Positions 45,401 through 53,977 of a stretch of 64,000 nt of DNA are shown in pieces; the stretch's first letter is position 1, and the number at the start of each line of letters is the position of its first letter. A model generated the notes under the pieces. It searched no databases. It was not told where the DNA came from and saw only the letters and a list, made by a program, of their open reading frames with translations. Source of the stretch: Hymenobacter tibetensis (GTDB lineage Bacteria > Bacteroidota > Bacteroidia > Cytophagales > Hymenobacteraceae); NCBI RefSeq assembly GCF_022827545.1, contig NZ_CP094669.1, positions 958,001 through 1,022,000 of the forward strand, read 5' to 3'. Position numbers and translations under genes: made by a program.

Positions 45401-45669
45401 CTCATCTGACCGTTGCTGGTGCTGTTGCTTTGCAGGTACGTCATGCCGGGCGTACCGTTCACTTGCACTTCCACGGGCGTAGCCACGGTTTGTTCCACCG
45501 TTTGGGCGTCAGCCCCGGTATAGGTGCCGCTTACCGATACGGTGGGCGGCGTAATTTCCGGATACTGCCCAACAGGCAAGTTCAGGATGGCCAGCACCCC
45601 CACCAGCACAATCACCAGCGAACTGACAATGGCCGTAACGGGGCGCCGAATAAAGGTTTCTGCAATCAT
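42442..45669 (-). CDS. RND efflux permease, HAE1/AcrB family (pump 2)
   Basis: 1075 residues, near AcrB length, beginning MIAETFIRRPVTAIVSSLVIVLVGVLAILNLPVGQYPEI as in AcrB. Proton-relay residues are complete: Asp-Asp in IGIVVDDAIVVVEAVEHN (about 405-406) and the TM10 Lys in GLSAKNAILIIEFAKERVD. Periplasmic porter and docking domains are at about 30-335 and 570-880. A polar Pro-rich tail (KPDEEHGGPAPDKPAGE) ends it. Expected to export hydrophobic drugs or toxic lipids by proton antiport. Last gene of a minus-strand tolC-adaptor-permease operon, 135 bases after the adaptor. Confidence 0.95.
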   Translation of the reverse strand: MIAETFIRRPVTAIVSSLVIVLVGVLAILNLPVGQYPEITPPTVSVSGTYTGADAQTVEQTVATPVEVQVNGTPGMTYLQSNSTSNGQMSMTVNFEVGTDINIAALDVQNRVGIALPTLPQEVQRLGMIVRKRNPSILMLVAMYSPKGTHSTTFLDNYANVFIKDALLRTKGVGDIVSRADDFSMRVWLQPDKLSQLGVTAQEVTAAIQEQNAQIAAGSIGAPPQQTGQTFEYIVFVKGRLTTTEEFGNIVVKTQPEDGSLVYLKDVARLELGKFNYGNNSFVDGKRAAYLLVYQAPGANALETFENVNATMESLKQQFPADLSYVVPFEAASVVKVSIEEVLHTLVEALLLVVVVVFLFLQSWRSTLIPVLAIPVSIVGTFIFFIPLGFTINTLTMFGFVLAIGIVVDDAIVVVEAVEHNMNERGMNVMDATMAAMREISAPVIAIALILAAVFVPVGFIPGITGRLYQQFAITIAISVLISAFVALSLTPALCVLLLKPHKRDANSGGIDKLFFKFNTWFDKVTNKYGNGVHRGIKNSRFVVVILVCIVAATAFLFIKKPGGFIPTEDEGRIIVTFNLPEASSTARTVSTLNEIMKELSQIKGIRHYAGLGGLNAVNFSSKSNSGTVFCQLDPWEERKDKELQLQSLIANVQQRLSRLKEANIVVISPPAIPGLGNTGGFSFVLQEREAGGDIKNFDAQLQNFLGALRKRPEIASSFSFFTANTPGYQLTIDREKAKKLGVSISDVGTALRTYLGSAYVNDFTVYGRNFRVVTQADSMFRGDISNLGQYYVRNSTGGMVPLSTLTSYARTESAPLISHYNLFRSAEINGNPAPGYSSGDAITALQETAAQALPQGYGFEFSGLSREELLAGGQTVYIFALSIAFVFLFLAALYESWSVPFSVLLAVPVGAFGAILALTFLPKLTNNVYAQIGLITLIGLSAKNAILIIEFAKERVDKGMPLVDATLEAVRLRLRPIVMTSLAFILGVLPLVFASGAGAQSRQTIGWTVLGGMLSATLLAIFIVPVLYVIITRFAYGKEKLAELEANYKPDEEHGGPAPDKPAGEGQHPAPSTA

Positions 45670-45804
45670 GAGGTCGTTACTTTGGGCGGTGTAGAGGCGC
45701 TGATGGGCGCCTCGCGGTTGAACCCTGCCTGAAGGAGAAGCTCAACGTATGACGCGTCCGGTGGGAAGGCGCAAATCAGCGTCTCGGGGCCACAGGGCGC
45801 CTAA

Positions 45805-46989
45805 TTATTTGGCCGTGGCCGGTGTAGGCTGGTTGCCTTGGGCCTGGACTGGCGTGCCCGCCTGGGCCTGCACGGGAGCTGGGGCGCCCACCTGAATGGG
45901 GGCACCTTCGCGCAAGCGCTGGATGCCTTCGGTTATCACTTTGTCGCCCTGCTTGAGGCCTTCCATTACCACAATCTGGTCGCGCAGGCGGGGGCCAAGC
46001 TGCACCTTGCGTTGGTGCGCTTTGCTGCTGTCGCCGGCTACGAACACGAAGTTTTCGCCCATCTGCTCGATAATGGCTTTGTAGGGTACCACAACGCGGC
46101 GGCCCGACTGGCGGTTGAGTACGCGTAGCACGGTGCTCATGCCATCTTTCAGCTCTCGCCCTGGGTTCGGAAACTGCACTCGAATCTGGACGGTACCCGT
46201 CTGCTGGTTTACCCCTCGATCAATGGCGAGCATCTTGCCCGGCTGTTTGTAAGCGGAGCCGTTGGGCAACACCAAGCGGAATGTGGAATCGTCGCGGGTG
46301 CTGGCCTGGCGCTCTAAATCAGCAAAGCGGCTGAGGTCGGAAGCTGGAATAACAAAGTCAACGGCCATCGGATTTTCTCCGCTGATGGTGTTAAGCAACG
46401 TGCTGCCGGGGCTAACCTGGGAGCCCAAGCGTACCTGCGAAATGCCGATGCGCCCCGCGAAAGGAGCTTTTACCAAGGAATAATCGAGGTCGGTACGGGC
46501 GAGGGCTACGCCGGCTTGGGCTTCTGCTACCTGGCTTTGGGCGGTAGCATAAGCTGTGGAGGCGTTGTCCACTACTTGCTTGGCAATAGCGTCTTGCTGT
46601 GCTAGCCGCTGATAGCGTTCCAGGTTCACTTGCGCGTTTTGCACGGTGGCCTGGGTGCTGCGCAAGCCGGCTAGCGCCTGCTGGTAGGCAGCCTGGTAGC
46701 GGCGGCGGTCGATTTCATAGAGCGTTTTGCCTTTAGGCACCATCTCACCTTCCTTGAAGTAGATGTTGGTGATGAAGCCTGCCACCTGGCTGCGCAACTC
46801 TACCGTGTTGATGGCCACCACGGTAGCCGGGTACTCGTCGTAATATATTGCATCGGTGACGCGGGCATCTACCAGCGTGACGGGAGTGGCGGGCGGTGGC
46901 CCAGCTGGTTTGTCGGCGTCTTTGTTGCCACAGCTCGTCCAGGCAAACAGGCCCACGGCATAAGACAGGGCAAGAAGGGTCTTCTTCAT
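45805..46989 (-). CDS. RND periplasmic adaptor, AcrA-like lipoprotein (pump 2)
   Basis: 394 residues; signal peptide with a Cys at residue 20 (LFAWTSCGNKD), a probable lipid anchor. The lipoyl/barrel-sandwich halves (RSQVAGFITNIYFKEGEMVPKGKTLYEID and KAPFAGRIGISQVRLGSQVSPGSTLLNTI) flank a helical hairpin; the barrel and membrane-proximal domains follow (QTGTVQIRVQFPNPGRELKDGMSTVLRV; VVMEGLKQGDKVITEGIQRLREGAPI). The Ala/Gln/Pro-rich tail is low complexity. It lies 23 bases after the TolC-like gene and before the permease. Confidence 0.94.
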   Translation of the reverse strand: MKKTLLALSYAVGLFAWTSCGNKDADKPAGPPPATPVTLVDARVTDAIYYDEYPATVVAINTVELRSQVAGFITNIYFKEGEMVPKGKTLYEIDRRRYQAAYQQALAGLRSTQATVQNAQVNLERYQRLAQQDAIAKQVVDNASTAYATAQSQVAEAQAGVALARTDLDYSLVKAPFAGRIGISQVRLGSQVSPGSTLLNTISGENPMAVDFVIPASDLSRFADLERQASTRDDSTFRLVLPNGSAYKQPGKMLAIDRGVNQQTGTVQIRVQFPNPGRELKDGMSTVLRVLNRQSGRRVVVPYKAIIEQMGENFVFVAGDSSKAHQRKVQLGPRLRDQIVVMEGLKQGDKVITEGIQRLREGAPIQVGAPAPVQAQAGTPVQAQGNQPTPATAK

Positions 46990-47012
46990 ATAAAAAATAG
47001 AGCAGCAGGAGC

Positions 47013-48371
47013 TTAGTAAGAAACGGGCAACTCGCCGATGGCGCGCTGCAAATCCACTTTGCTGCTCAGTACCTGAAACAGCGCGGTGTAGTAGTTGAGC
47101 TGCGAAGTGCGCAGTGTCGTTTGGGCCACTATCAAATCAACGTAGGCCCGAATGCCTTCCCGGTATTGTAGGTTGATAACGTTGTACACCTCCTTGGAGG
47201 CTTCTAGGTTGCGCTTGCCGAGCAAGTACTCGGTGTAGTAGCCTTTGTACGTGGCTAGCGCCGTGGCGTACTCGGTGTTGATTTGGTTGCGCGTATTGGC
47301 AATGTCTTCGTCGAGGCGCGTGTTTTGCAGGCGCGCCCGCCGGATGTTCTGGGTGCGCCGGAAGCCCGTGAAGATGGGCAAACCCAACTGAACTCCCAGA
47401 TAAGAGTTAGGGAAGCGGGTGCGGTACTGGTCGCTCACTTCATTGTTCTGGAACACCGAGTTGTAGTTGGCAAACGCCGACACTGACGGCAGGAAGCCCA
47501 GGCGGTAGTAATCTACGTTGAGATCCTGCAACGCTTTTTCGGTTTGCAGCTGCTGAATCTCGATGCGGTTGTTGATGTTGAGCGCCACGGTGGTATCCAC
47601 AACGGCATCTATTTCCAGCTTGAGCGTATCGTACTGCAAAGCCAGCGCGCGCTCCGGTGGCAGGCCCATGAGCTGCTTGAGATAAGCCAAGCGGGCATTT
47701 ACGGCTTCAAACGCCTGCTTACGCCCCGCCAACGAGTTGTTGAGCGACACTTCCGCCTGCAAATACTCAGTTTTGTCGGCTACTCCCGTCTCGTACCGGA
47801 CGCGGGCGTCGCGGTAGTTGCGTTGCAAGCGGGCAATGTCCTGGGTGAATACGTCGAGCTGGCGTTGAGCCAGGAGCACGTCGTAGAAGGCTTTGCTGAC
47901 ATTGCTTACCGTGGCAATTTTCACGTTTACCGTGTTTTGCTCGGCGGCCCGTGAGTTGAAGCGCTTGCTCCGCGCGGCCAAATTCACGTCGTTGTTGTAG
48001 ATAACCTGCGTGCCGCTCAACCCCAGCGTCGTGACGTTGCGCACGCCTAGCTGGCGTGGAAGTAGGGTTCCGGTAGCGGGGTCAGGGAAAATCGTGAAGG
48101 GCAGCTGCAAATAGTGCTGCGCCGTACCAGTAAAGCCCACCTGCGGTAGCCAGGCCGACAAGGCAATCTGATTGGAGGACCGGGTGATTTCCTGATCAAT
48201 GTTTGCCTGTCGTACCAAGGGCTGATTGGTCAGCGCCTCGTTCAAACATTGTGTGAGGGTGTACTCGGTGCCATTTGCCTGTGGCAGAGTGGTAGACTGA
48301 GCTTGCAGCCAGAGGGGAGCAAGCAGGAGGAGACCAAGCAGAAGCCGGAGCGTCCGTGTCATTTGTTTCAT
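47013..48371 (-). CDS. TolC-like outer-membrane factor (pump 2)
   Basis: 452 residues with a signal peptide (MTRTLRLLLGLLLLAPLWLQAQ; start at ATG 48371 or 48362). The mature part begins TEYTLTQCLNEALTNQPLVRQANID, as in Bacteroidota TolC proteins, with two outer-membrane-factor repeats and long coiled coils; the second repeat shows LGVQLGLPIFTGFRRTQNIRRARL and IRAYVDLIVAQTTLRTSQLNYY. First gene of the pump 2 operon (tolC-adaptor-acrB order, opposite to pump 1). Not a lipoprotein, unlike the pump 1 channel. Confidence 0.94.
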   Translation of the reverse strand: MKQMTRTLRLLLGLLLLAPLWLQAQSTTLPQANGTEYTLTQCLNEALTNQPLVRQANIDQEITRSSNQIALSAWLPQVGFTGTAQHYLQLPFTIFPDPATGTLLPRQLGVRNVTTLGLSGTQVIYNNDVNLAARSKRFNSRAAEQNTVNVKIATVSNVSKAFYDVLLAQRQLDVFTQDIARLQRNYRDARVRYETGVADKTEYLQAEVSLNNSLAGRKQAFEAVNARLAYLKQLMGLPPERALALQYDTLKLEIDAVVDTTVALNINNRIEIQQLQTEKALQDLNVDYYRLGFLPSVSAFANYNSVFQNNEVSDQYRTRFPNSYLGVQLGLPIFTGFRRTQNIRRARLQNTRLDEDIANTRNQINTEYATALATYKGYYTEYLLGKRNLEASKEVYNVINLQYREGIRAYVDLIVAQTTLRTSQLNYYTALFQVLSSKVDLQRAIGELPVSY

Positions 48372-49212
48372 ATACTTGAAAAAGCAGCTACTTTCTTACG
48401 CAACTGATCGGTAAGCGGCCGGATGCGGCGCAAGTCAGATGAAAAGCCGTTGTGATGGACACCACCTAATTGGATAAGGCTGCATGGGTGAAGTGCTTCC
48501 AGACAGAGGGGGTAGTGAGTCAACGGTAAGTATTGCCTGAGGCAAAGAGTCCAAGGCGGGTAAACAGGTATTGTGGCAAAAGGTTGTGTGTCTCGCAAAA
48601 TAAGGTGGGCAACTACTCTCGCTAGCGCTCGACAAAGCCTAGTCCAACCCGTGAGTTTCGGGCTACTAAAGAATGTACTAAAGCTGCCGGGTATGAAATG
48701 ACCCCGCTGGGGCCGTAGTTCAGCGCTGTTAATGCCATAGGTAGGTACGCTGCACTGAGTAGAAGAGGCCGTCCTTCTAACTGGATTATCTAGGAATGAG
48801 CTGGAAAGCATCCGGTTTTATGAGCTGGAAGGCAGCTGGTGAAATACAACCACAGTACATACTTCGTATATAGTCGAGCTTTAGCTGTTCCTCCTTTGGC
48901 TGCAAAGGCTTGGCACCGCACACACTACTAGTTGAATTTCTTCACGTGAAAACGTCTGACTTTGAAGCTGATACCACACACTATATAGTCAGATATAAAG
49001 AAAGAATAGGATAACTATCTTATTGTACTATTTTAGTATTTATGTATATTTTATGCAGGGTAAGCGCTTTGTTGCTATATTTGTGAACGGAATTTTAAGT
49101 CATAGCATGGGTCTATTGGAAAGCTTGTTAAAATGAGAGCTGAGGATATAGTCCTAGGAAATGCTAGTATTATTCTAAACAGGAATTGGAATTCCACTTA
49201 AAATTTCCGTCG
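48372..49212. other. long intergenic gap, no gene recognised
   Basis: About 840 bases between the divergent pump 2 operon and the glycosyltransferase. A 147-codon minus frame (48368-48811) overlaps the start of tolC and has no homology or good composition, so I do not call it. GC content falls sharply from about 48820 onward, marking the edge of an AT-rich segment. The promoter of the pump operon must be in the left part; no regulator gene (TetR, MarR) is present here, in contrast to many such pumps. Confidence 0.5.
49076..49083 (+). promoter_or_regulatory. possible Bacteroidota -7 promoter element
   Basis: TATATTTG matches the TAnnTTTG consensus exactly, 130 bases before the glycosyltransferase start. 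The -33 side has only a weak T-rich match, and the region is AT-rich, so a chance match is quite possible. Confidence 0.25.
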
Positions 49213-50079
49213 ATGCTTGGCCGTCCCCTTGTTTCAATCATTGTTCCGACATACAACGCTGTAAAGTATGTCCAAGAAACACTGGAGAGTTGTTTGCAGC
49301 AGACGTATGATAATATAGAAATCGTCTTTCAGGACGATTGCTCCACGGATGGGACCTGGGAACTGGTTACGTCGTTGTACGCGCATGTTCCTAGGGTGAA
49401 AATGTTCAGGAATGCGCACAACCTAGGCATCGGCGACAACTGGAATGCTGCCTACAGAAATTCGGCAGGTACCTACGTAGTGGTGTTCAACGCCGATGAT
49501 CTTATGCATCCTGCCATGATTGAAAGCTTTCTGGCTTTATTCAGTCAGGACAGCACCATTGATATTGTGACCGGTACGTTCGAAGTGCTTGTTACCAGTA
49601 CAGGACACACCTTCACGTATCCAGATCATGTGAATCTGCCAGGTGGCCTGGTGAATAACATGTATTCGAAGTTGTTTTTTAAATCATCTTTTCACTGGAA
49701 TTACAGCTTGGTGAAAAGAGGGTTTCTAAGAAAATTGGAAATACAGGAAGGAGAGTTATTTATGAACACGCAGGTGTGTGATTATGAACTGTGGTTCAGG
49801 TCATTTCTAGCTGATGCGAAAGTTTATTTCGACAACACTCGGATCTGGGGGTATTATAGGAGGCATGAAACAAATGCATCATCCAAGCCGAACGGAGAAC
49901 TAAGAAGTTTCTTGAAGGACTTTTTGGAGCACCATCATGAAATAATAAAGAAAAGGAGCGGCTTTAGATACACCAGAAGATTGATGCGTAATTTTATTAC
50001 GTTCTGTAATAACACAAAAAGCTTTGAGAAAGACGTATTCTATTTGTACGTAAAAAGAATAGCGCAAAGCGTGTTATAA
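49213..50079 (+). CDS. family 2 glycosyltransferase
   Basis: 288 residues from ATG 49213 (a TTG at 49186 adds nine). GT-A fold: VSIIVPTYNAVKYVQETLESCLQQTYDNIEIVFQDDCSTDGTW at the start, and the metal-binding FNADDLMHP near residue 97; a C-terminal positively charged stretch follows (KKRSGFRYTRRLMRNF). It would add a sugar to a lipid-linked or surface glycan from a nucleotide-sugar donor. Codon use is AT-rich (two 60-base rows counted by hand: 33% and 37% GC), unlike the neighbouring GC-rich operons, so the gene was probably acquired by transfer. Confidence 0.9.
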   Translation: MLGRPLVSIIVPTYNAVKYVQETLESCLQQTYDNIEIVFQDDCSTDGTWELVTSLYAHVPRVKMFRNAHNLGIGDNWNAAYRNSAGTYVVVFNADDLMHPAMIESFLALFSQDSTIDIVTGTFEVLVTSTGHTFTYPDHVNLPGGLVNNMYSKLFFKSSFHWNYSLVKRGFLRKLEIQEGELFMNTQVCDYELWFRSFLADAKVYFDNTRIWGYYRRHETNASSKPNGELRSFLKDFLEHHHEIIKKRSGFRYTRRLMRNFITFCNNTKSFEKDVFYLYVKRIAQSVL

Positions 50080-50829
50080 ATAATGACGTAGCGTATTGAT
50101 TAGATACTGTTCACTGAATTCAGAGTAATGTAGAAACACTTACACGAGCCATAAAAATATATGCGTAGCGGCTGGGTACTTCCACTGAATTGCTAGCGTG
50201 CCAAGCATTACCGATAGAGTGCTGCCTACTGGCTGATAATAATTTGTTAATAGAGCCTTTGAGCTACTTGCAGCAAAGTAAATCATCCTAAATAGGGCTA
50301 AGGAACAGCCTGTATTCGGTTGTCAAATACTCGCCATGCAAGCTTTTGATGCTTATGTAACAGCAGACAGTAAGGGAAGCCCATTTTCGTGGCGTGCTTG
50401 TTGTGCTATCGGGTTGTTAGTCAAGGTTTTTTGCAATGTGTATCGTTTGGTTGTAGGTGCCGAGAATACAAGTGTTGTCCCTGAAACCCTCTCTGGTATT
50501 GCAACTGCAACTAGGCAGAACGAGGTGTCAAAAATCCGGTGCAGGCAGAAGCTAGCGTATCAGCTCACACAACTTTCACTGGCTATTCGTCAAGGCTCTA
50601 AAAACAGGATAAAGAATAATAGAGGATATTTGCACCCGGGATGGCAGCTACTACCGTGTAACTACCAGCACGCGTGCATTACCATTACGCCTTGAATACT
50701 TACGCTATTACATATTCACTGTGGATAAAATTATCGCACCGTATTAACCTTACAATTCAACCCATAAGTGATTAAGCTTCTAAGGCAAATACCACTTGCA
50801 TAGAAGGTTTCTGGCAAATCAGATTTCGT
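50080..50829. other. long AT-rich intergenic gap, no convincing gene
   Basis: 750 bases between the glycosyltransferase and the flippase. A 119-codon frame from ATG 50336 to 50695 has no homology, no signal peptide and a mixed composition (CCAIGLLVKVFC; KIRCRQKLAYQ), and I do not trust it. No repeat or hairpin of note. Such a gap inside a glycan cluster suggests loss of a gene or a transfer boundary. Confidence 0.45.
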
Positions 50830-52119
50830 ATGAGAGCATCCGTTCAGCGCATATTACAGCATCCAACTTATGCGCGGGCATTAGAATGGGGAAGGCTGAT
50901 TACTATTACAGGATCAGCGCAGATTGCAGTCCAAGCCATTAGCTTTCTTTGCGGAATCTTGGTAATTCGGCTTCTTCCCACCCAGGAATACGCGCTTTAC
51001 ACCCTGGCCAACACTATGTTGGGTACCATGGTCTTGTTGGCCGATGGTGGCATCTCAACGGGGGTAATGTCGCAAGGCAGCAAGGTGTGGCAAGACCGAG
51101 AGAAGCTCGGGACGGTTATGGCTACCGGCCTCGACTTACGCAATAAGTTTGCGATAGGAAGCCTAATAATTGCGGCTCCTATTCTGATAGGGCTCCTACG
51201 ACATCACGGGGCCAGCTGGCTGATGGCGACCCTGCTCTTGCTAGCGACTATTCCGGCGTTTTATACCGGCCTCTCCAACACGCTGCTGGAAATTGGACCC
51301 AAGCTGCAGCAAGACATAACTCCACTTCAGAAAACCCAAGTGGGCGTCAACGTCGGGCGTCTGCTACTGCTGGTGCTCACCATTTTTATATTTCCGTGGG
51401 CCTTCGTGGCTGTATTGGCGGCAGGCTTGCCACAGATTTGGGGCAACCGGCGGCTGCACAAAATCTCCGATGGATACGTAGACCTCACCCAAAAGCCTGA
51501 TCCTGAAATCAGAGCGGCTATTTTCAAGGTGATCAAGCGAGTGCTGCCGGGCACTATCTATTACTGCGCATCAGGACAGATAACCGTGTGGCTGATTTCG
51601 ATATTTGGCTCCACTTCGTCTATTGCCCAAGTCGGCGCCTTGTCACGGCTAGGCATGGTGCTCAATCTGTTTACCGCCCTGCTCACCACCTTGGTTATAC
51701 CTCGCTTCGCCCGCTTGGATGGGGGCAGGAAGATGATTATGGCGCGTTATCTACAGATTGAAGGTGGCCTGTTTGTCTTGTGTTTGTGCATTGTAGGCAC
51801 CGTATGGCTTTTCCCAAACCAAGTGCTGTGGATACTAGGTAAAAACTATACGGGCCTTAATACGGAGTTGGTATTAAGTATTACGGGTAGCTGCTTTAAT
51901 TTGATGGCAGGTATTTCCTTTTCTTTGGTTTTGAGCAGAGGATGGGCCACTAATCCTGCCATTACGATTGCTGTCGAAGTTCTAGCAGTAATTGTGGGCG
52001 TTCTAACGATAGATGTTTCCACTCTGCAAGGGATATTTAAGTTTAATATATTTCTTGCTTTCGTGCAGGCAGTTCTTTTTATAAGCTATGGCTCGCTGAA
52101 AATATTGAAGTCAGAATAA
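50830..52119 (+). CDS. polysaccharide flippase (Wzx/MATE-like)
   Basis: 429 residues with about 12 membrane segments and a short start: WGRLITITGSAQIAVQAISFLCGILVIRLLPTQEYALYTLANTMLG, characteristic of oligosaccharide flippases. The second half carries a typical LSRLGMVLNLFTALLTTLVIPRFARLDG and the final helices FLAFVQAVLFISYG. It would flip lipid-linked glycan repeat units across the inner membrane. In the same direction as the neighbouring transferases, but separated from them by 750 and 224 bases. Confidence 0.88.
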   Translation: MRASVQRILQHPTYARALEWGRLITITGSAQIAVQAISFLCGILVIRLLPTQEYALYTLANTMLGTMVLLADGGISTGVMSQGSKVWQDREKLGTVMATGLDLRNKFAIGSLIIAAPILIGLLRHHGASWLMATLLLLATIPAFYTGLSNTLLEIGPKLQQDITPLQKTQVGVNVGRLLLLVLTIFIFPWAFVAVLAAGLPQIWGNRRLHKISDGYVDLTQKPDPEIRAAIFKVIKRVLPGTIYYCASGQITVWLISIFGSTSSIAQVGALSRLGMVLNLFTALLTTLVIPRFARLDGGRKMIMARYLQIEGGLFVLCLCIVGTVWLFPNQVLWILGKNYTGLNTELVLSITGSCFNLMAGISFSLVLSRGWATNPAITIAVEVLAVIVGVLTIDVSTLQGIFKFNIFLAFVQAVLFISYGSLKILKSE

Positions 52120-52343
52120 TTCATCGGCTCTACTGATTGATAATAATTATGCATGTAAATAGCAAAACGACTTGTTGTTAAGCTTGATTACAGCGTAATG
52201 ATAGTAACTAGTCTTAGCGAATTAAGATTTATATTCTGTAGTACATTGGTATAGTAGTAAAATACTTTGCTATTTATATAGGGTACTGCATAAGTGTGTA
52301 TCTTTCAAAAGATTTGCGCATTACATGCATTCATAGCTTGCTC

Positions 52344-53504
52344 ATGAAAATAGTTTTTGTTTGTGGTTCGCTGGAACCTGGCCGTGACGGCGTGGGAGAT
52401 TACACCCGGCGATTAGCAGCCAAACTTATTTCTCAAGGTCATCAAGTAGCTGCCGTAGCACTGAACGATGGCTACAGCAAGGAAGAGTTTTTGGGCAGTC
52501 AAGATGCAGAAAGCCAGGAATTGCATGTCTTGCGCATTCCGGCTTCCTACAGCAGTGCCACCCGTTTTGCAAGAGCCCAGCAGTGGATTGATACGGTGAA
52601 CCCGGAGTGGCTGAGTTTGCAATACGTTCCCTTTGCCTTTCACAAGAAAGGCTTGCCTTGGGGGCTCGATAGCAGCCTCGAGCGAATGGGCCGGGGGCGG
52701 CACTGGCACATCATGTTTCATGAGCTTTGGGTCGGGATGGACACGGAGGCGCCGTTGAAATACGTATTGATGGGGCGGGTGCAGAAGTATCTAATCAACG
52801 CCCTATTGAAGAAGTTGCGCCCCGCTGCAATTCATACCCAAACCAAGCTCTACCAAGCGCTTCTCGAAAAACTCGGCTACAAGACGCATTATTTGCCGCT
52901 GTTCGGCAACATACCCGTCGTCAGCAAGGCCAGCTCGCCTACCCAGGCGCTACATCATGCCCGTGAGCAGCGCGATGTGGCGCTACTGGTGTTCGGTACG
53001 CTTCATCCCAAATCGTACTTCGAAGAGTTTACTAAAGAGGCGTCTCAGTTGGCCAAGGCAAAGGGTATTCGCTTCTCCCTGACGGCCGTAGGGCGTTGTG
53101 GTAGCGGGCTTGATACCTTTTCCAAAGAGTGGAAAGGAGAGGGGCTACCGCTCAACATACTAGGCGAACAAGCAGAAGAAGAGATTTCGCAGGCGTTGAG
53201 CAGCGCGACCATCGGCTTGTCTACTACGGTGCTGCCACTGGCGGAAAAAAGCGGGACTGTAGCGGCGATGCGTGAACATGGCTTACCTGTATTGTGCATT
53301 GCAAAGCCCTGGGAGCCCTGCGGAATATCAAACCTAGCGTTGCCGCCCGGTATCGTGCAGTACCAGCAAGGCCAGTTGGAAGCGTACCTCTCAAACGCTC
53401 AGCCGCCTGTTGACGCAAGCAACGTGCTGGAAGTTTCTCAACTCATGGTAGCCGATCTTACGGCCTCCGTGCCTGCTAGCAGTGCTAGGGTATCCACACC
53501 ATAA
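52344..53504 (+). CDS. GT4-like glycosyltransferase
   Basis: 386 residues from ATG 52344 (an upstream in-frame start at 52296 is less likely). GT-B fold by pattern: KIVFVCGSLEPGRDGVGDYTRRLAAKLISQGHQV at the N-terminus, RKPAAIHTQTKLYQALLEKLG-like helices in the middle, and the donor-binding half with LLVFGTLHPKSYFEEF and a C-terminal ATIGLSTTVLPLAEKSGTVAAMREHGLP (position of the E-x7-E-like loop, here degenerate). Base composition returns to the GC-rich norm within this gene. The sugar specificity is unknown. Confidence 0.8.
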   Translation: MKIVFVCGSLEPGRDGVGDYTRRLAAKLISQGHQVAAVALNDGYSKEEFLGSQDAESQELHVLRIPASYSSATRFARAQQWIDTVNPEWLSLQYVPFAFHKKGLPWGLDSSLERMGRGRHWHIMFHELWVGMDTEAPLKYVLMGRVQKYLINALLKKLRPAAIHTQTKLYQALLEKLGYKTHYLPLFGNIPVVSKASSPTQALHHAREQRDVALLVFGTLHPKSYFEEFTKEASQLAKAKGIRFSLTAVGRCGSGLDTFSKEWKGEGLPLNILGEQAEEEISQALSSATIGLSTTVLPLAEKSGTVAAMREHGLPVLCIAKPWEPCGISNLALPPGIVQYQQGQLEAYLSNAQPPVDASNVLEVSQLMVADLTASVPASSARVSTP

Positions 53505-53977
53505 GCCCCGCGGTTGCTCGTTCTCGGGAGTGTTCGGGAAACGCACATACCGCTTCTCATACGCGTAACGGCTCAATCGGTGCCGTTCCACTGTTGCATC
53601 AGCTACCACGCGCTCAAGCTTAAGCAAGCCTGAAACTCAGTTCAGTTTGTAACAGATACTTCTTCTGTTGTTGGCTAGGCTTTGTTTTCCGGCTGACGCA
53701 CTTCTGCCTTAGTGGGGCAAGAGGGTGCAAGCCGGGAGTTTGTCGCAACGAGGTAGTCGAAATGCCCATTTCTAGGTGCTATTTGCGTCCGCTTGCGTTG
53801 CTTGCTAGGGGTAACGCATGATGATGCTAGCTGGTAAATGGCCAGTCCAACTGTCGTCGTCAAGCTACTGCTTGATCGGTCGTGTTCAGCAAATACGCTC
53901 GGGCTTTGTCTGGCTTGTGTGCTGCCACCTCTTGCGAGGCCGGTAGATAACTTATTGTTGCTTTCAATGCTTTTCTC
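53505..53977. other. intergenic gap, nothing recognised
   Basis: 473 bases between the two GT4-like genes. A minus frame (53675-53998) of 107 codons without homology overlaps the start of the next gene and is not called. No clear hairpin or repeat; a stretch with several short T/C-rich runs gives no signal I can interpret. Confidence 0.45.

Noticed and set aside
48368..48811. 147-codon minus-strand frame upstream of the pump 2 tolC-like gene
   Set aside because: No homology, odd composition, overlaps the tolC start by 4 bases, and lies in a region that should hold the promoter.
50336..50695. 119-codon plus-strand frame between the glycosyltransferase and flippase
   Set aside because: No recognisable family, no signal peptide, atypical composition; kept only as a note in the gap entry.
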